Positions 44,200 through 53,152 of a DNA stretch of 64,000 nt are shown here, piece after piece (position 1 is the stretch's first letter; every line of letters starts with the position of its first letter). The notes beneath the pieces were generated by a model that did no database searches, was not told the origin of the DNA, and was given only the letters and a program-made list of their open reading frames with translations. Location of the stretch: the NCBI GenBank assembly GCA_963843645.1, contig CAWJLE010000005.1, positions 124,001 through 188,000 of the forward strand, read 5' to 3'. The DNA comes from CAWJLE01 sp963843645. Lineage in GTDB: Bacteria; Chloroflexota; Anaerolineae; DAOTYC01. The translations under genes were made by a program, and so were the position numbers.

Positions 44200-44239
44200 T
44201 TGACAAACGACAATTTGTAACTATAATGGTTACGAAATT
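44200..44239 (+). promoter_or_regulatory. Promoter and overlapping operator of the second Rrf2 gene
   Basis: TTGACA (44200-44205), 16 bases, TATAAT (44222-44227). The near-palindrome AATTTGTAAC (44212-44221) and GTTACGAAATT (44229-44239) straddles the -10 box. A bound repressor would block the promoter, which fits autoregulation. Confidence 0.7.
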
Positions 44240-44261
44240 AAAGAGAGGTGCCTGGTAGACG

Positions 44262-44756
44262 ATGAACAGTCGATTCACGGTTGCGGTACACGTTCTAACC
44301 TTTCTGGCACTGGCCGGAGGGGAGCCCACGCCGTCGGACTTCATCGCAGACAGCGCGGGCACACACCCCGTTGTGATCCGACGCATCATGGGCGACCTAC
44401 GGCGAGCCGGACTGGTGACGGCACAATCGGGTACGGGGGGCGGTTGCAGTTTGGCACGGCCGTCGACCGATATCACCTTGCTGGACGTGTACCGGGCCAC
44501 AGCTGCAGGAGACCTCTTCGCGCTTCATCCTGGGACCCCAAATCCCAACTGCGCTTGCGGGAGCAATATCCAGCCGGTGCTGCGAGGAGTATTTGGGGCG
44601 GCCGAATCTGCGATGGAGCACGTACTATCAGGAATAACCATTGCCCACGTCGCGGGTGAGATTTTGGCACGCGCGCACGAGGCGGGTGGTAAAGGCGGTA
44701 GCTGGCAGGAGAACTTTGCCAGAGAAGATTTTCGCGCTGACGTGGCGAGCCAGTGA
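44262..44756 (+). CDS. Rrf2 family transcriptional regulator (YwgB-like)
   Basis: A 164-residue regulator. MNSRFTVAVHVLTFLAL, HPVVIRRIMGDLRRAGLV and GGGCSLARPSTDITLLDVYRA are typical of the Rrf2 branch without a full set of Fe-S ligands. Cys97 and Cys99 (NPNCACGSN) could still be redox-active. It is followed by a microprotein, an SDR and queA on the same strand; such Rrf2-SDR pairs are common and usually respond to redox or electrophile stress. Confidence 0.88.
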   Translation: MNSRFTVAVHVLTFLALAGGEPTPSDFIADSAGTHPVVIRRIMGDLRRAGLVTAQSGTGGGCSLARPSTDITLLDVYRATAAGDLFALHPGTPNPNCACGSNIQPVLRGVFGAAESAMEHVLSGITIAHVAGEILARAHEAGGKGGSWQENFAREDFRADVASQ

Positions 44757-44795
44757 TCGACTTCAAGCAGGCTCACCACCTCACGGGAGGCTAAC

Positions 44796-44945
44796 ATGAT
44801 AAACTCAATCGCATTGATAGGGGCGATCCTGGCCGGCACGACGTGGCTGTGGTTGATCTACAACAAAGCGCGGGCGGAAAGCCGGAGGGCTTACCAGCCC
44901 ATCCCAATTCGTATCGATGAACCTCGCCGTCGAAGAAGAGGTTAA
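44796..44945 (+). CDS. 49-residue single-span membrane microprotein
   Basis: ATG 44796 with GGGAGG upstream gives MINSIALIGAILAGTTWLWL, a membrane segment. IYNKARAES and a basic tail ending PRRRRG then stop at TAA 44943-44945. It lies between the Rrf2 gene and the SDR with 2 bases to the next ATG, so it looks like a genuine member of the unit. No family recognised. Confidence 0.6.
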   Translation: MINSIALIGAILAGTTWLWLIYNKARAESRRAYQPIPIRIDEPRRRRRG

Positions 44946-44947
44946 CG

Positions 44948-45667
44948 ATGAATCGAACCGCGCTGATCACCGGTGCAAGCCGTGGGCTAGGCGCGGTTGT
45001 GGCCCGCTTTCTGGCGGCCGAGGGTGACGATCTGGTCATCACCGCCCGGGGAGCTGCCGCGCTTGAGGCGGAAGCCAACGAGCTGTCGTCAATGGGCGGA
45101 AGGGTTCTCGCCCTGGCCGGCGACGTGGCTGATCCGCACCATCGGCAGCGTCTGATGCGGGAAGTCCAACAAAGGGGTCGTCTTGACCTGTTGGTGAATA
45201 ACGCCTCGGAGTTGGGCGCCACACCGCTGCCGCCCTTGACTTCGTATCCACTGGATGAACTGGAGCGCGTCCTGGCAGTAAACGTGATCGCTCCGCTCGC
45301 GCTGGTACAGCTGGGTTTGCCGCTGCTCAAGGCCCGCCACGGGCTCGTGGTGAACATTTCCAGTGACGCCGCGGTCGGTGGGTACCCTGGCTGGGGCGGC
45401 TACGGTGCCAGCAAGGCCGCCCTCGATCTGGTGTCGCTCACTTTGGCGAATGAGCTGACGGCTGAGGGCGTCGCAGTCGTCAGCGTCGATCCGGGCGACA
45501 TGCGCACGGCGATGCATCAGGCGGCGTACCCCGGTCAGGACATTTCCGACCGGCCGCTGCCGGAGGTAACGCTGCCGTTTTGGGTGTGGCTGTTCGGTCA
45601 GGATCATCAGGCCATCAACGGTCGCCGGTACGTCGCTCAGGAAGAGCGCTGGGAGGTGCCGGCGTGA
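44948..45667 (+). CDS. SDR family oxidoreductase in the Rrf2 unit
   Basis: A 239-residue short-chain dehydrogenase. ALITGASRGLGAVVARFLA is the cofactor motif, NNASEL corresponds to NNAG, and YGASKAALDL carries the catalytic Tyr and Lys with an upstream NISSDAAVGG Ser. The C-terminus has VVSVDPGDMRT and NGRRYVAQEE. The substrate is unknown. It lies downstream of an Rrf2 regulator, a repeated association. Its stop overlaps the queA GTG start by four bases (GTGA), so the two are translationally coupled. Confidence 0.88.
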   Translation: MNRTALITGASRGLGAVVARFLAAEGDDLVITARGAAALEAEANELSSMGGRVLALAGDVADPHHRQRLMREVQQRGRLDLLVNNASELGATPLPPLTSYPLDELERVLAVNVIAPLALVQLGLPLLKARHGLVVNISSDAAVGGYPGWGGYGASKAALDLVSLTLANELTAEGVAVVSVDPGDMRTAMHQAAYPGQDISDRPLPEVTLPFWVWLFGQDHQAINGRRYVAQEERWEVPA

Positions 45668-46709
45668 TCCGGGCGGAGCTGAAATTCACCCGACCGGCGG
45701 ATTTGGCTGCGACTGCGCCGCCGGAGCTGCGAGGGCTGGCGCGCGATGCCGTCCGCCTGATGGTAACCAAGCCGGGCGGACACACTCACGCCCGGTTTTT
45801 CGATTTGCCCGAGTTCTTGCGGCCGGGCGATTTGTTGGTCGTCAATCGCAGTGCCACGTTGCCAGCGAGTCTGCCGGTGGAGAGCCGCCTGGGTGCCATC
45901 CGGCTCAACCTGTCCACTCGCTATGGGCGGGGCGTCTGGCTGGCGGAACCCCGCTGGAGCGCGGCCCAACCTGGACCCCTGCCGTTGCGCCCAGGTGAAG
46001 ATTTCAGCGTCGACGGCGTCACCATTCGGGCTATCGCGCCTTATCCCGGGTTGCCGCGTTTATGGTTCATTCAGGCCGGCGGCGGCTTGGATCTCGCGAT
46101 CTCGCGCGTCGGCAGGCCGATACGTTACAGCTACGTCTCCGAAGAATACCCGCTCGAGACGTATCAGACGATTTTCGCCTGCGTGCCCGGCAGCGCCGAG
46201 ATGCCATCGGCGGGTCGGCCATTTTCCTCCTCTCTGCTCCAGCGCCTGAGAGACAAAGGGATCGAACAGGCAGAAGTGCTGTTGCACGCCGGAGTGTCCA
46301 GCCTGGAGTCGAGCCGGGCCAGGCGGAATCTGAAAGGGTGTTTCCGGAACCCTTCTGGGTGTCTGTGGCGGCGGCCGAAGCCGTGAATCGAGCGAGAAAC
46401 GAGGGCCGGCGGGTTATTGCCGTGGGTACGACCGTGGTTCGGGCGTTGGAGTCGGCGTGGGATGAACGTGGCGACCGGCTGCGTGCCGCGACGGGCTTCA
46501 CACGCGTGTACCTGCATCCCGGCAGGCCGATCCGCGCCGCGGACGGTCTCATTACCGGATTCCACGATCCGGCCACCAGCCACCTGGCATTGCTCCAGGC
46601 CCTGGCCGATCCACAACTGATTCGCGCCGCCTATGCCGAGGCGATTCGAGAGCGATACCTCTGGCACGAATTCGGCGACAGCCATTTGATCGTAGTGCGT
46701 GATGCGTGA
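45664..46709 (+). CDS. queA: S-adenosylmethionine:tRNA ribosyltransferase-isomerase (frameshift)
   Basis: QueA transfers the ribosyl part of SAM to preQ1 in tRNA to make epoxyqueuosine. The first 210 residues (DLPEFLRPGDLLVVNRSATLPASL, VSEEYPLETYQTIFA, GRPFSSSLLQRL, VLLHAGVSSLE) are in one frame. EPFWVSVAAAEAVNRARNEGRRVIAVGTTVVRALES and GLITGFHDPATSHLALLQAL are in another. A single missing base near 46,306 joins them into about 348 residues. GTG 45664 follows GGGAGGTGCC. Its last three bases lie inside the left arm of a 42-bp inverted repeat. Confidence 0.9.
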
Positions 46710-46799
46710 GGCGTGATACGTAAATAGGTGATAGCGTGATGCGTAATAAACCACTTCATTACGCATCACGCTATCACCTATTTACGTATCACGCCTCAC
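46706..46799. repeat. Perfect 42-bp inverted repeat with 10-base loop
   Basis: Bases 46706-46747 are the exact reverse complement of 46758-46799, enclosing AAACCACTTC. The arms are built from degenerate repeats of GTGATnCGTAA and GTGAGGCGTGA type units. It sits between the converging queA and asnS genes and includes the queA stop codon. Confidence 0.97.
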
Positions 46800-46802
46800 T
46801 TC

Positions 46803-48099
46803 TTACGGGTACAGGCGGTTGAGCACGCGGGGGAACGGGATCGTTTCGCGGACGTGGTCGATCTTGCAGATCCATGCCACGGTGCGCTCGATGCCCAGGC
46901 CGAAGCCGGAGTGCGGCACGGAGCCGTAGCGCCGCAGGTCCAGGTACCACTCGTAGGCCTCGCGCGGCAGCTTGTGCTCCACGATGCGCTGCTCCAAGAG
47001 CTCGAGGCTGGCCGTGCGTTGGCCTCCGCCGATGATCTCGCCGTAACCTTCGGCCGCGAGCAGGTCTACGGACAGGCAGGCCTTGGGATCCACCGGGTCC
47101 GCCTCCATGTAGAACGCCTTGATCGCCGTCGGGTAATGGTGGACGAAGACCGGCTTGTCGAAGTGCTCGCCCAGCACGGTTTCATGGGGGGCGCCGAAGT
47201 CATCACCCCACTTTGCATCCACGCCTTCCTTCTGCAGGATCTCGATCGCCTCGGTGTACGTGATCCGCGGGAAGGGTGGAACCACGTTCTTAAGGTACGA
47301 AGTGTCGCGTTCCAGCACTGCGAGCTCGGCGGCCCGATTCGTCAGGCAGCGCTGCACCACGTAGCTGACCAGCTCCTCCTCTACCTCCATGCACTCGTCC
47401 AGATCGGCGAAAGCCATTTCGGGCTCGACCATCCAGAATTCCAGCAGGTGGCGGCGTGTCTTGGACTTCTCGGCGCGGAACGTGGGACCGAAGCAGTAAA
47501 CGCGGCCGAAGGCCATGATGTCGGCTTCGTTGTAGAGCTGCCCGCTCTGGGACAGGTAGGCGGGCGAGCCGAAGAAGTCGGTCTCGAACAGCGTAGTCGT
47601 GCCCTCGCAGGCGGCCGGCGTCAGAATCGGCGTGTCCATGTTGACGAAGTGGTGGTCGTTCAGCCAATCTCGGACGGCGCTGATGACCTCGGCCCGGATG
47701 CGCAGGATGGCGTGCTGCCGCGCGGACCGAATCCACAGGTGCCGATGATCCATGAGAAACTCGATGCCGTGTTCTTTCGGCGAAATGGGGTAGTCCTGGG
47801 CGATCTGGACGACCTGGAGCGCGGTGACGTCCAGCTCGAAACCCACCCGGCGCGCGATCGTCGGCGCGCACGGTCCCTGTGACGATGACCGAGGACTCTT
47901 GCGTCAGCTTGACGGCCGATTCGAAGGCTTCCGGCGGGACGTTCTTCTTGAACACCACGCACTGGATCATGCCGGTGCCGTCACGCAGCATGATGAACTG
48001 CAGCCGGCCCTTATCGGTCTTGTTGTAGACCCAACCTTTGAGGGTGACTTCTTGCCCGACGTAATCGGCGATTTTCTCCACGTAAACGTGTTTGGCCAT
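46803..48099 (-). CDS. asnS: Asparaginyl-tRNA synthetase (frameshift)
   Basis: Charges tRNA-Asn. About 431 residues after repair. The N-terminal OB-fold (YVGQEVTLKGWVYNKTDKGRLQFIMLRDG) is in one frame. The class II core (FVNMDTPILTPAACEGTTTLFETDFFGSPAYLSQSGQLYNEADIMAFGRVYCFGPTFRAEKSKTRRHLLEFWMVEPEMA and GFGLGIERTVAWI) is in another. One extra T on the coding strand (AAA at 47839-47841) separates them, and removing it gives RAPGGFELDVTALQVV. Start ATG 48099 follows GGGAGG. As an essential gene it argues that this indel is a sequence error. Confidence 0.95.
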
Positions 48100-48243
48100 C
48101 AAATTGACCTCCCGGCACCTCGTATTGAGTCCGTCGACCCAAAATGGCGATCCTGTTTGACGCGCCGATTATAGCATACGCCCAGCCGTCGGGCAAAGGC
48201 CGACAGACCCCTCTCCGCCAAGGACAAATCGGTTCGTTACTCA

Positions 48244-48981
48244 TTAGTCCGTGATCAGCCGGTCTCGCCGAAAGCGGTTCAGCGCCAACACATACAGTAC
48301 GACATCCAAACCTCCCAGAATCAAGCTGATGAGAACGGTAATCTGCATAGGGTCCGTGCTCAGCAAGGCGTCGAGCAGACGCACTTTCCATTCCGAAGGG
48401 AGGGCACGCACGCCAAAAACCGGCGCGAACAGGATCAACAAGACCACGATGCCCAGAGTTTGCTGGGCCTGTCGCACGGTCTTCGACCGCAGTGAGACGA
48501 AGACCCCCGCCCCGCTGGCCAGCATTGCGGCCAGGATACTCAGAACCGCAATCGCCAGAACGATGGCAGGGGGATACAGCAAGAGCTGACCCTGGCCGTG
48601 CGCCACGTTAACCGTTACCAGGGCGACCGCCAGGCCGGCCCAGGACAGCCCCAGGCTGTAGCCGACGACGGCGCCGAGTTTCCCCAACAAGATGGCGCGA
48701 TCCGACAGGCGACTCGCCAGCAGTGTTTCCAGGGTGTGCCGCTCCCGCTCGCCTGCGAAAGAATCTGCCACGACCATGGTTACCATGTAGAGCGCCAGCC
48801 ATGCGCCGAAGTAGGGTGCGATCGGCAGTTCAACCCAGGCAAGGCCCATCTGCACCGGCACGAGAATTCCAAACACGCCCACGACGACCAGCACACGCAA
48901 GCCCGTGCCACGGAAGCTGCCGCCGGAAAGGAGCAATTCTTTCCACTCTTTCCACATCACAGTCCAGATGTCAGCGATCAT
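48244..48981 (-). CDS. ABC-2 type transporter permease
   Basis: A 245-residue membrane protein with about six segments. It includes the motif AGERERHTLETLLASRLSDRAILLGKL, typical of ABC-2 permeases that work with an exporter ATPase. Its ATG overlaps the upstream ATPase stop by four bases. The exported substrate is unknown. It ends with MQITVLISLILGGLDVVLYVLAL. Confidence 0.88.
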   Translation of the reverse strand: MIADIWTVMWKEWKELLLSGGSFRGTGLRVLVVVGVFGILVPVQMGLAWVELPIAPYFGAWLALYMVTMVVADSFAGERERHTLETLLASRLSDRAILLGKLGAVVGYSLGLSWAGLAVALVTVNVAHGQGQLLLYPPAIVLAIAVLSILAAMLASGAGVFVSLRSKTVRQAQQTLGIVVLLILFAPVFGVRALPSEWKVRLLDALLSTDPMQITVLISLILGGLDVVLYVLALNRFRRDRLITD

Positions 48982-49913
48982 TTTGACTCCTGAACCAGCA
49001 TCAAGAACGTCTCTTCGAGGCTGGGTCTTTCTTTTCGGACTTCCTCAATCTGAGCGCCGGACGCGGTCAGGGCGCTGACGAGCGGCGCGACGTCGAGGTG
49101 GTCCCGGCGCAGGTCGATGAACAGACGATCCCCTTGCAGGTCGAGTCCTGCCACCTCCGGGCGGGCCTGCAGCATGGCCAGGACGTCGTCGCTGAATCCG
49201 CGCCCAACGACTACGATGCGCGGCGTCGCGTTTTCGGCGCGTAATTCGTCGGGCCGACCGGTGGCCACGAGTTTCCCCTGGCGGATCACGCCCACGCGCT
49301 CGCACAGCTTCTCTGCTTCAGCCAGGTTGTGCGTCGTCAGGAAGACCGTGACGCCCTCCCGCGTGGCCAGGGCGGCGAGATCGTCGCGGATCGCTACCGA
49401 CGCTGCCGGGTCGAGCCCGGCCGTTGGCTCATCGAGGAAGACGAGCGCCGGCCGATGCAGAAGGGCGCGGGCAATCGCCAGCTTTTGCTTCATTCCGCGG
49501 CTCCAGGTGTTGACGCCTTCCTTGCGCCGGTCCCACAGGCCAAAGTGCGAGAGCAGCTCTTTGATCCGCGCTCTTCGATCTTCAGCCGGCAGATGCCAGA
49601 CACGGCCGTAAAACTCCAGATTGTCTTCGGCGCTCAGTCGTTCGTACAGGCCGGGATGTTCGAGCAATGCGCCCGTCTGCTGCCGGATCTGGTCGGCCTG
49701 CGTTCGAACGTCGAAGCCCAGCACGCGGGCCTGGCCGCCGGTCACTTGCAGCAGGCCCAACAACAGACAAATCGTGGTCGTCTTGCCGGCGCCATTGGGC
49801 CCTAAGAAGCCGAACAACATGCCCGCCGGGACCTGCAAGGACAGGCCGTCCACGGCTCGCACGGAGCCAAATTCGCGGGTCAGGTTGTCGGTGTCGATTG
49901 CCAGTTGAACCAT
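48978..49913 (-). CDS. ABC transporter ATP-binding protein
   Basis: A 311-residue exporter ATPase with Walker A FLGPNGAGKTTTICLLLG, a signature region NTWSRGMKQKLAIARALLHRP, Walker B LVFLDEPTAGLDP and the H-loop TTHNLAEAE. The C-terminal 80 residues form the extra domain found in drug- or antibiotic-type exporters (DUF4162-like). AAGGGAAACAG precedes the ATG. It is coupled to the permease gene by ATGA. Confidence 0.93.
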   Translation of the reverse strand: MVQLAIDTDNLTREFGSVRAVDGLSLQVPAGMLFGFLGPNGAGKTTTICLLLGLLQVTGGQARVLGFDVRTQADQIRQQTGALLEHPGLYERLSAEDNLEFYGRVWHLPAEDRRARIKELLSHFGLWDRRKEGVNTWSRGMKQKLAIARALLHRPALVFLDEPTAGLDPAASVAIRDDLAALATREGVTVFLTTHNLAEAEKLCERVGVIRQGKLVATGRPDELRAENATPRIVVVGRGFSDDVLAMLQARPEVAGLDLQGDRLFIDLRRDHLDVAPLVSALTASGAQIEEVRKERPSLEETFLMLVQESK

Positions 49914-50013
49914 TCTGTTTCCCTTCGAAATCTCACATCGTCAAACCGAGGATTCCGCCCCGTTCCCACCGGCGGAGTCCAGCCGAAGTCGTGTCCGTCC
50001 ATCCATCGTCCAT

Positions 50014-50443
50014 CTATCGATGGAGCGAAACCAGGGCTGGAACCGCGTCGAACAATGCGAAATCCTAGCGGCATCCCGATGATGGTCATGCAGAGCACGT
50101 ACGCGACTTCCATAACGATCGCGCTAAGCCACCAACCGATCAGGACGAAGTAGATCGCTCGGAGCACGATGTTGTGCTGGGGCACGCTGCCACCGTCGGA
50201 CACGACCGTTACTCCTCCGACGTGGGTAACCGTGACTGCCGATTGCTGACCGCGCAAGGCCATGATCTGCGGGATGCGATTGAGCATCATGACCCCGAAT
50301 GGGATGCCGACCACGGTCAGCATCAGCACCCAGGACACCGCGATCCAGATCTGTCCCAGCCACCAGCCGATGAAGAGGAACCACAGTACCTGCACCAGGC
50401 AGCCGTGGCCATCGTGAGCCTTAATGACGACAGTGTTGCTCAT
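50014..50443 (-). CDS. YccF domain membrane protein (frameshift near 3' end)
   Basis: About 142 residues from ATG 50443, with GAGGAGGTGGT upstream. Two similar halves, each with FIGWWLGQIWIAVSWVLMLTVVGIPFGVMML or LIGWWLSAIVMEVAYVLCMTIIGMPLGF, are typical of YccF. The open frame runs on to 49,880 as low-sense sequence. Removing one base near 50,055 gives RIFDAVPALVSLHR and the TAG at 50014-50016, the normal YccF end. The apparent overlap with the ABC gene is then an artefact. Function unknown. Confidence 0.82.
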
Positions 50444-50636
50444 ACCACCACCTCCTCGAACCCATACGGGCCCGCGCCCCACCTGCGTATCGTCGCGCGC
50501 GGGCGCTGGTCAACCTGCTGATTCTACATCAGCGCGAGTTCGCGGGCAAGTGGCGTGCCGGCATAGTTCACGTCAAACGCACAGAATGTCGGTCCTCAAT
50601 TCGACCCGTCTGCCGTGACACGAGCCCTGAGAACGG

Positions 50637-50665
50637 TTGACATCCCCATGGAATTATGCTCTAAT
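50637..50665 (+). promoter_or_regulatory. Sigma-70 promoter of the aminotransferase gene
   Basis: TTGACA (50637-50642), 17 bases, TCTAAT (50660-50665), 66 bases before the ATG at 50,731. The rest of the 50,444-50,730 intergenic region shows nothing else recognisable. Confidence 0.7.
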
Positions 50666-50730
50666 AAACGCCGCCTGCTATATGGCAACGACGACTGTAG
50701 TGCGACAATCCACGAGGGAGGGCGAGAGTG

Positions 50731-52050
50731 ATGCCGGACCAGACGAAAGAGGTCTTGTTCCAGGAGTCTTCGAAGTATCTGCCGGGGGGCGTGACCGCTG
50801 CAACTCGACTGAACAAGGCGCTGCACGGCGTGTTCTTCATCAGCCGCGGCGACGGGGGGAAGGTGTACGATGTGGAAGGCCGCGAGTACGTGGACCTCTG
50901 CACGTCCCACGGTGCGACATTCCTGGGCCACAACAACGCGCAGATCAAGGCGGCTATCGGCCAGGCGTTGGAGATGGGCATCGTATGCTCCGCGGAGACC
51001 GAGTTCCAGACCCGCCTGGCAAAGAAGATCGTCGAGATGATTCCTTCAGCCGAGATGGTGCGATTCGCCACCAGCGGCACTGAAGCGACGATGTATGCCA
51101 TCCGCGCCGCCCGCACCTACACCGGCAAGGAGAAGATCGTCAAATTTGAAGGGCATTTCCATGGCATCCACGACTATGCTGAGTGGAGCTTCGCCCCGCC
51201 GCTGGACCAGGCCGGCCCTGTCGATCGGCCGACTCCTTACGCCCAAACCGCGGGCATGCCGGCCGCTGTCCGCGATCTGGTCATTCCCCTGCCGTTCAAC
51301 AATCTGCCCGTCCTGGAGAAGACCCTAAAGTCGCGCAAGGATGAGATCGCCGCGGTGATCCTGGAGCCGGTGTGCTACAACAGTGGCTGCCTGAAGCCGC
51401 GGCCGGGCTACCTCGAGGCGCTCCGCGAGCTGACGCGTGACCTGAACATCGTCCTGATCTTCGACGAGGTCCTGTCCGGTTTTCGGATGGCTCCCGGCGG
51501 GGCACAGCAATACCTCGGTGTGACTCCCGATATGACGACGCTTGCCAAGGCACTCGCGGGCGGCGTGCCTCTCAGTGCATTTTGTGGCAAGCGCGAGATC
51601 ATGGAGCAAATCAACCCCATGGGTCGGGCCGAGCACTCCGGAACCTACAACGCCCACCTGATCCCCGTCATGGCGGGCCTCGCCAGCCTGGACCAGATTT
51701 CCGCCCCCGGATTCTACGATCACATCAACGAACTCGGCGATCGCCTGTATTCCGGACTGGATGAGATCATCGGGCGGCTGGGGCTGAAGATCCGCCTGCA
51801 GTATCTGGGCGCGCGCTTTGCGCTCCATTTCGGCATGGACCCGGACGTAGAGATCGTCGACTATCGGCAGTCGCTGGGTCACGATGTGGACACGCATCTG
51901 AAGTTCCTGGCCGCAGCGGTGGAGAACGGCGTCTACTTCCACGATTACGGGGGACGGCCGGCGCACCATGGCTTTTCGGCCGCGCACACGGCGGCCGACA
52001 TCGACCGCGCCCTGGAGGGGATCGACGCCGCGCTGCAGACGGTGGCCTGA
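50731..52050 (+). CDS. Class III PLP aminotransferase (glutamate-1-semialdehyde aminomutase-like)
   Basis: A 439-residue PLP enzyme. It shows YLPGGVTAATRLNKALHGVFFISRGDGGKVYDVEGREYVDL, VRFATSGTEATMYAIRAARTYTGKEKIVKFEGHFHGIHDY, IFDEVLSGFRMAPGGAQQYLGVTPDMTTLAKALAGGVPLSAFCGKREIM (with the PLP Lys in TLAKAL) and EHSGTYNAH. It resembles HemL, but the context (SDR, HAD, gnd) points to a catabolic aminotransferase. Start ATG 50731 follows GGGAGGGCGAG. A separate hemL elsewhere cannot be checked here. Confidence 0.88.
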   Translation: MPDQTKEVLFQESSKYLPGGVTAATRLNKALHGVFFISRGDGGKVYDVEGREYVDLCTSHGATFLGHNNAQIKAAIGQALEMGIVCSAETEFQTRLAKKIVEMIPSAEMVRFATSGTEATMYAIRAARTYTGKEKIVKFEGHFHGIHDYAEWSFAPPLDQAGPVDRPTPYAQTAGMPAAVRDLVIPLPFNNLPVLEKTLKSRKDEIAAVILEPVCYNSGCLKPRPGYLEALRELTRDLNIVLIFDEVLSGFRMAPGGAQQYLGVTPDMTTLAKALAGGVPLSAFCGKREIMEQINPMGRAEHSGTYNAHLIPVMAGLASLDQISAPGFYDHINELGDRLYSGLDEIIGRLGLKIRLQYLGARFALHFGMDPDVEIVDYRQSLGHDVDTHLKFLAAAVENGVYFHDYGGRPAHHGFSAAHTAADIDRALEGIDAALQTVA

Positions 52051-52209
52051 GTCAGAGTCCAGGCTTCTGAACAGCGGACTTCCGGAGTTACCAAGACTCC
52101 GGGAAGTTCCGGGAAAGTCCGGTTTTCAACTGGTGAAGTGGGTCAGAGTGGGTAAAAATGGAGTAACTGAAAGTAGTCGAATAGTGCACAATCCGTGTGG
52201 CAGAAATCG

Positions 52210-52237
52210 TTGACAAAAGCTCCGCGTTGACTATAAT
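52210..52237 (+). promoter_or_regulatory. Sigma-70 promoter of the SDR-HAD-gnd genes
   Basis: TTGACA (52210-52215), 16 bases, TATAAT (52232-52237), 73 bases before the ATG at 52,310. Confidence 0.75.
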
Positions 52238-52309
52238 CGTAACCAGGCTCACAGAGTCGAGACTCGAGGGTTCGGCGCATTCACGTCTCTGTTGTGGGAG
52301 GAGAAGATC

Positions 52310-53082
52310 ATGTCAACTGGACGATTGGCCGGCCGGGTGGCGTTGGTGACGGGCGGCGGTCGCGGGATCGGCAAGGCCATTGCGCTGTCGTACGCCGAGG
52401 AGGGTGCGGACGTTATTGTGGTGGCACGGGGCAAGGACGAGACCGCCGGAACGGTCACGGAGATCGAGGCTCTCGGCAGCCGGGCGCTGGCGGTGACGGC
52501 GGACGTGACCCAGCCCGGCCGAAGTGGAGAACATGGTCGAGACCGGCCTCGAAGCGTTCGGCAAGATCGACATTCTGCTGAACGCGGCCGGGCAGCGTGC
52601 CGTATTCCCCAGTGCTGAGTTGACATTCGAGGACTGGCAGCGCGTGCTCGACGTGAACCTGACCGGCTCCTGGTTGTGCTCACAGGCCGTGGGCCGGACG
52701 ATGATCGAGCGTGGATACGGCAAGATCATCATGATGGGTTCCATGCAGGCGCATGCCGGCGCCCCGGAGCGCGCCGTCTACATCGCTACGCAAGACCGCC
52801 CTGGTGGGGCTCACTCGAGCCCTGGGCGTGGAGTGGGCCAGCTACGGCATCAACGTGAACATTCTGTCCCCCGGCTATTTCCGAACCAAGGCCATCGAAC
52901 GGCAGTTTGCCATCGGCCAGCTGGACAAGGCGGCCATCGAGCGCCGGACCCCGGCGCACCGCCTCGGCGAGATGAAGGATCTGACCGGCCCGGCCGTGTT
53001 CCTGGCCTCAGCCGAATCGGACTTCATGTGCGGCCAGGCGCTCATCATCGACGGCGGGTTCATGGCCTACGGCTTCCTGTGA
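52310..53082 (+). CDS. SDR family oxidoreductase, gluconate 5-dehydrogenase-like (two frameshifts)
   Basis: About 256 residues after removing two inserted bases. Part one has VALVTGGGRGIGKAIALSYA. Part two has VENMVETGLEAFGKIDILLNAAGQ and GYGKIIMMGSMQ. Part three has KTALVGLTRALGVEWASYGINVNILSPGYFRT and SDFMCGQALIIDGG. An extra C in CAGCCCGG near 52,517 and another in ACGCAAG near 52,792 split it. Their removal restores the catalytic YIATK motif. GGGAGGAG precedes ATG 52310. Probable polyol or sugar-acid dehydrogenase. Confidence 0.87.
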
Positions 53083-53152
53083 GCCGTAGAACCCGGCCAT
53101 TGTCTTACGACATCAGCTAGTGAGCGCAAAGTGAACTGAAGAGAGGTGCTTT

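Noticed and set aside
44796..44945. Dismissing the short frame as non-coding
   Set aside because: The good ribosome-binding site, membrane segment and tight fit between two genes make it a better call as a real gene, so it is kept in the feature list.
46706..46799. CRISPR-like or tandem repeat array
   Set aside because: The structure is one inverted repeat with degenerate internal units; there are no regularly spaced unique spacers and no cas genes.
49880..50013. C-terminal extension of the YccF protein overlapping the ABC ATPase gene
   Set aside because: A single inserted base explains it; the corrected frame ends at 50,014 with the normal YccF C-terminus.
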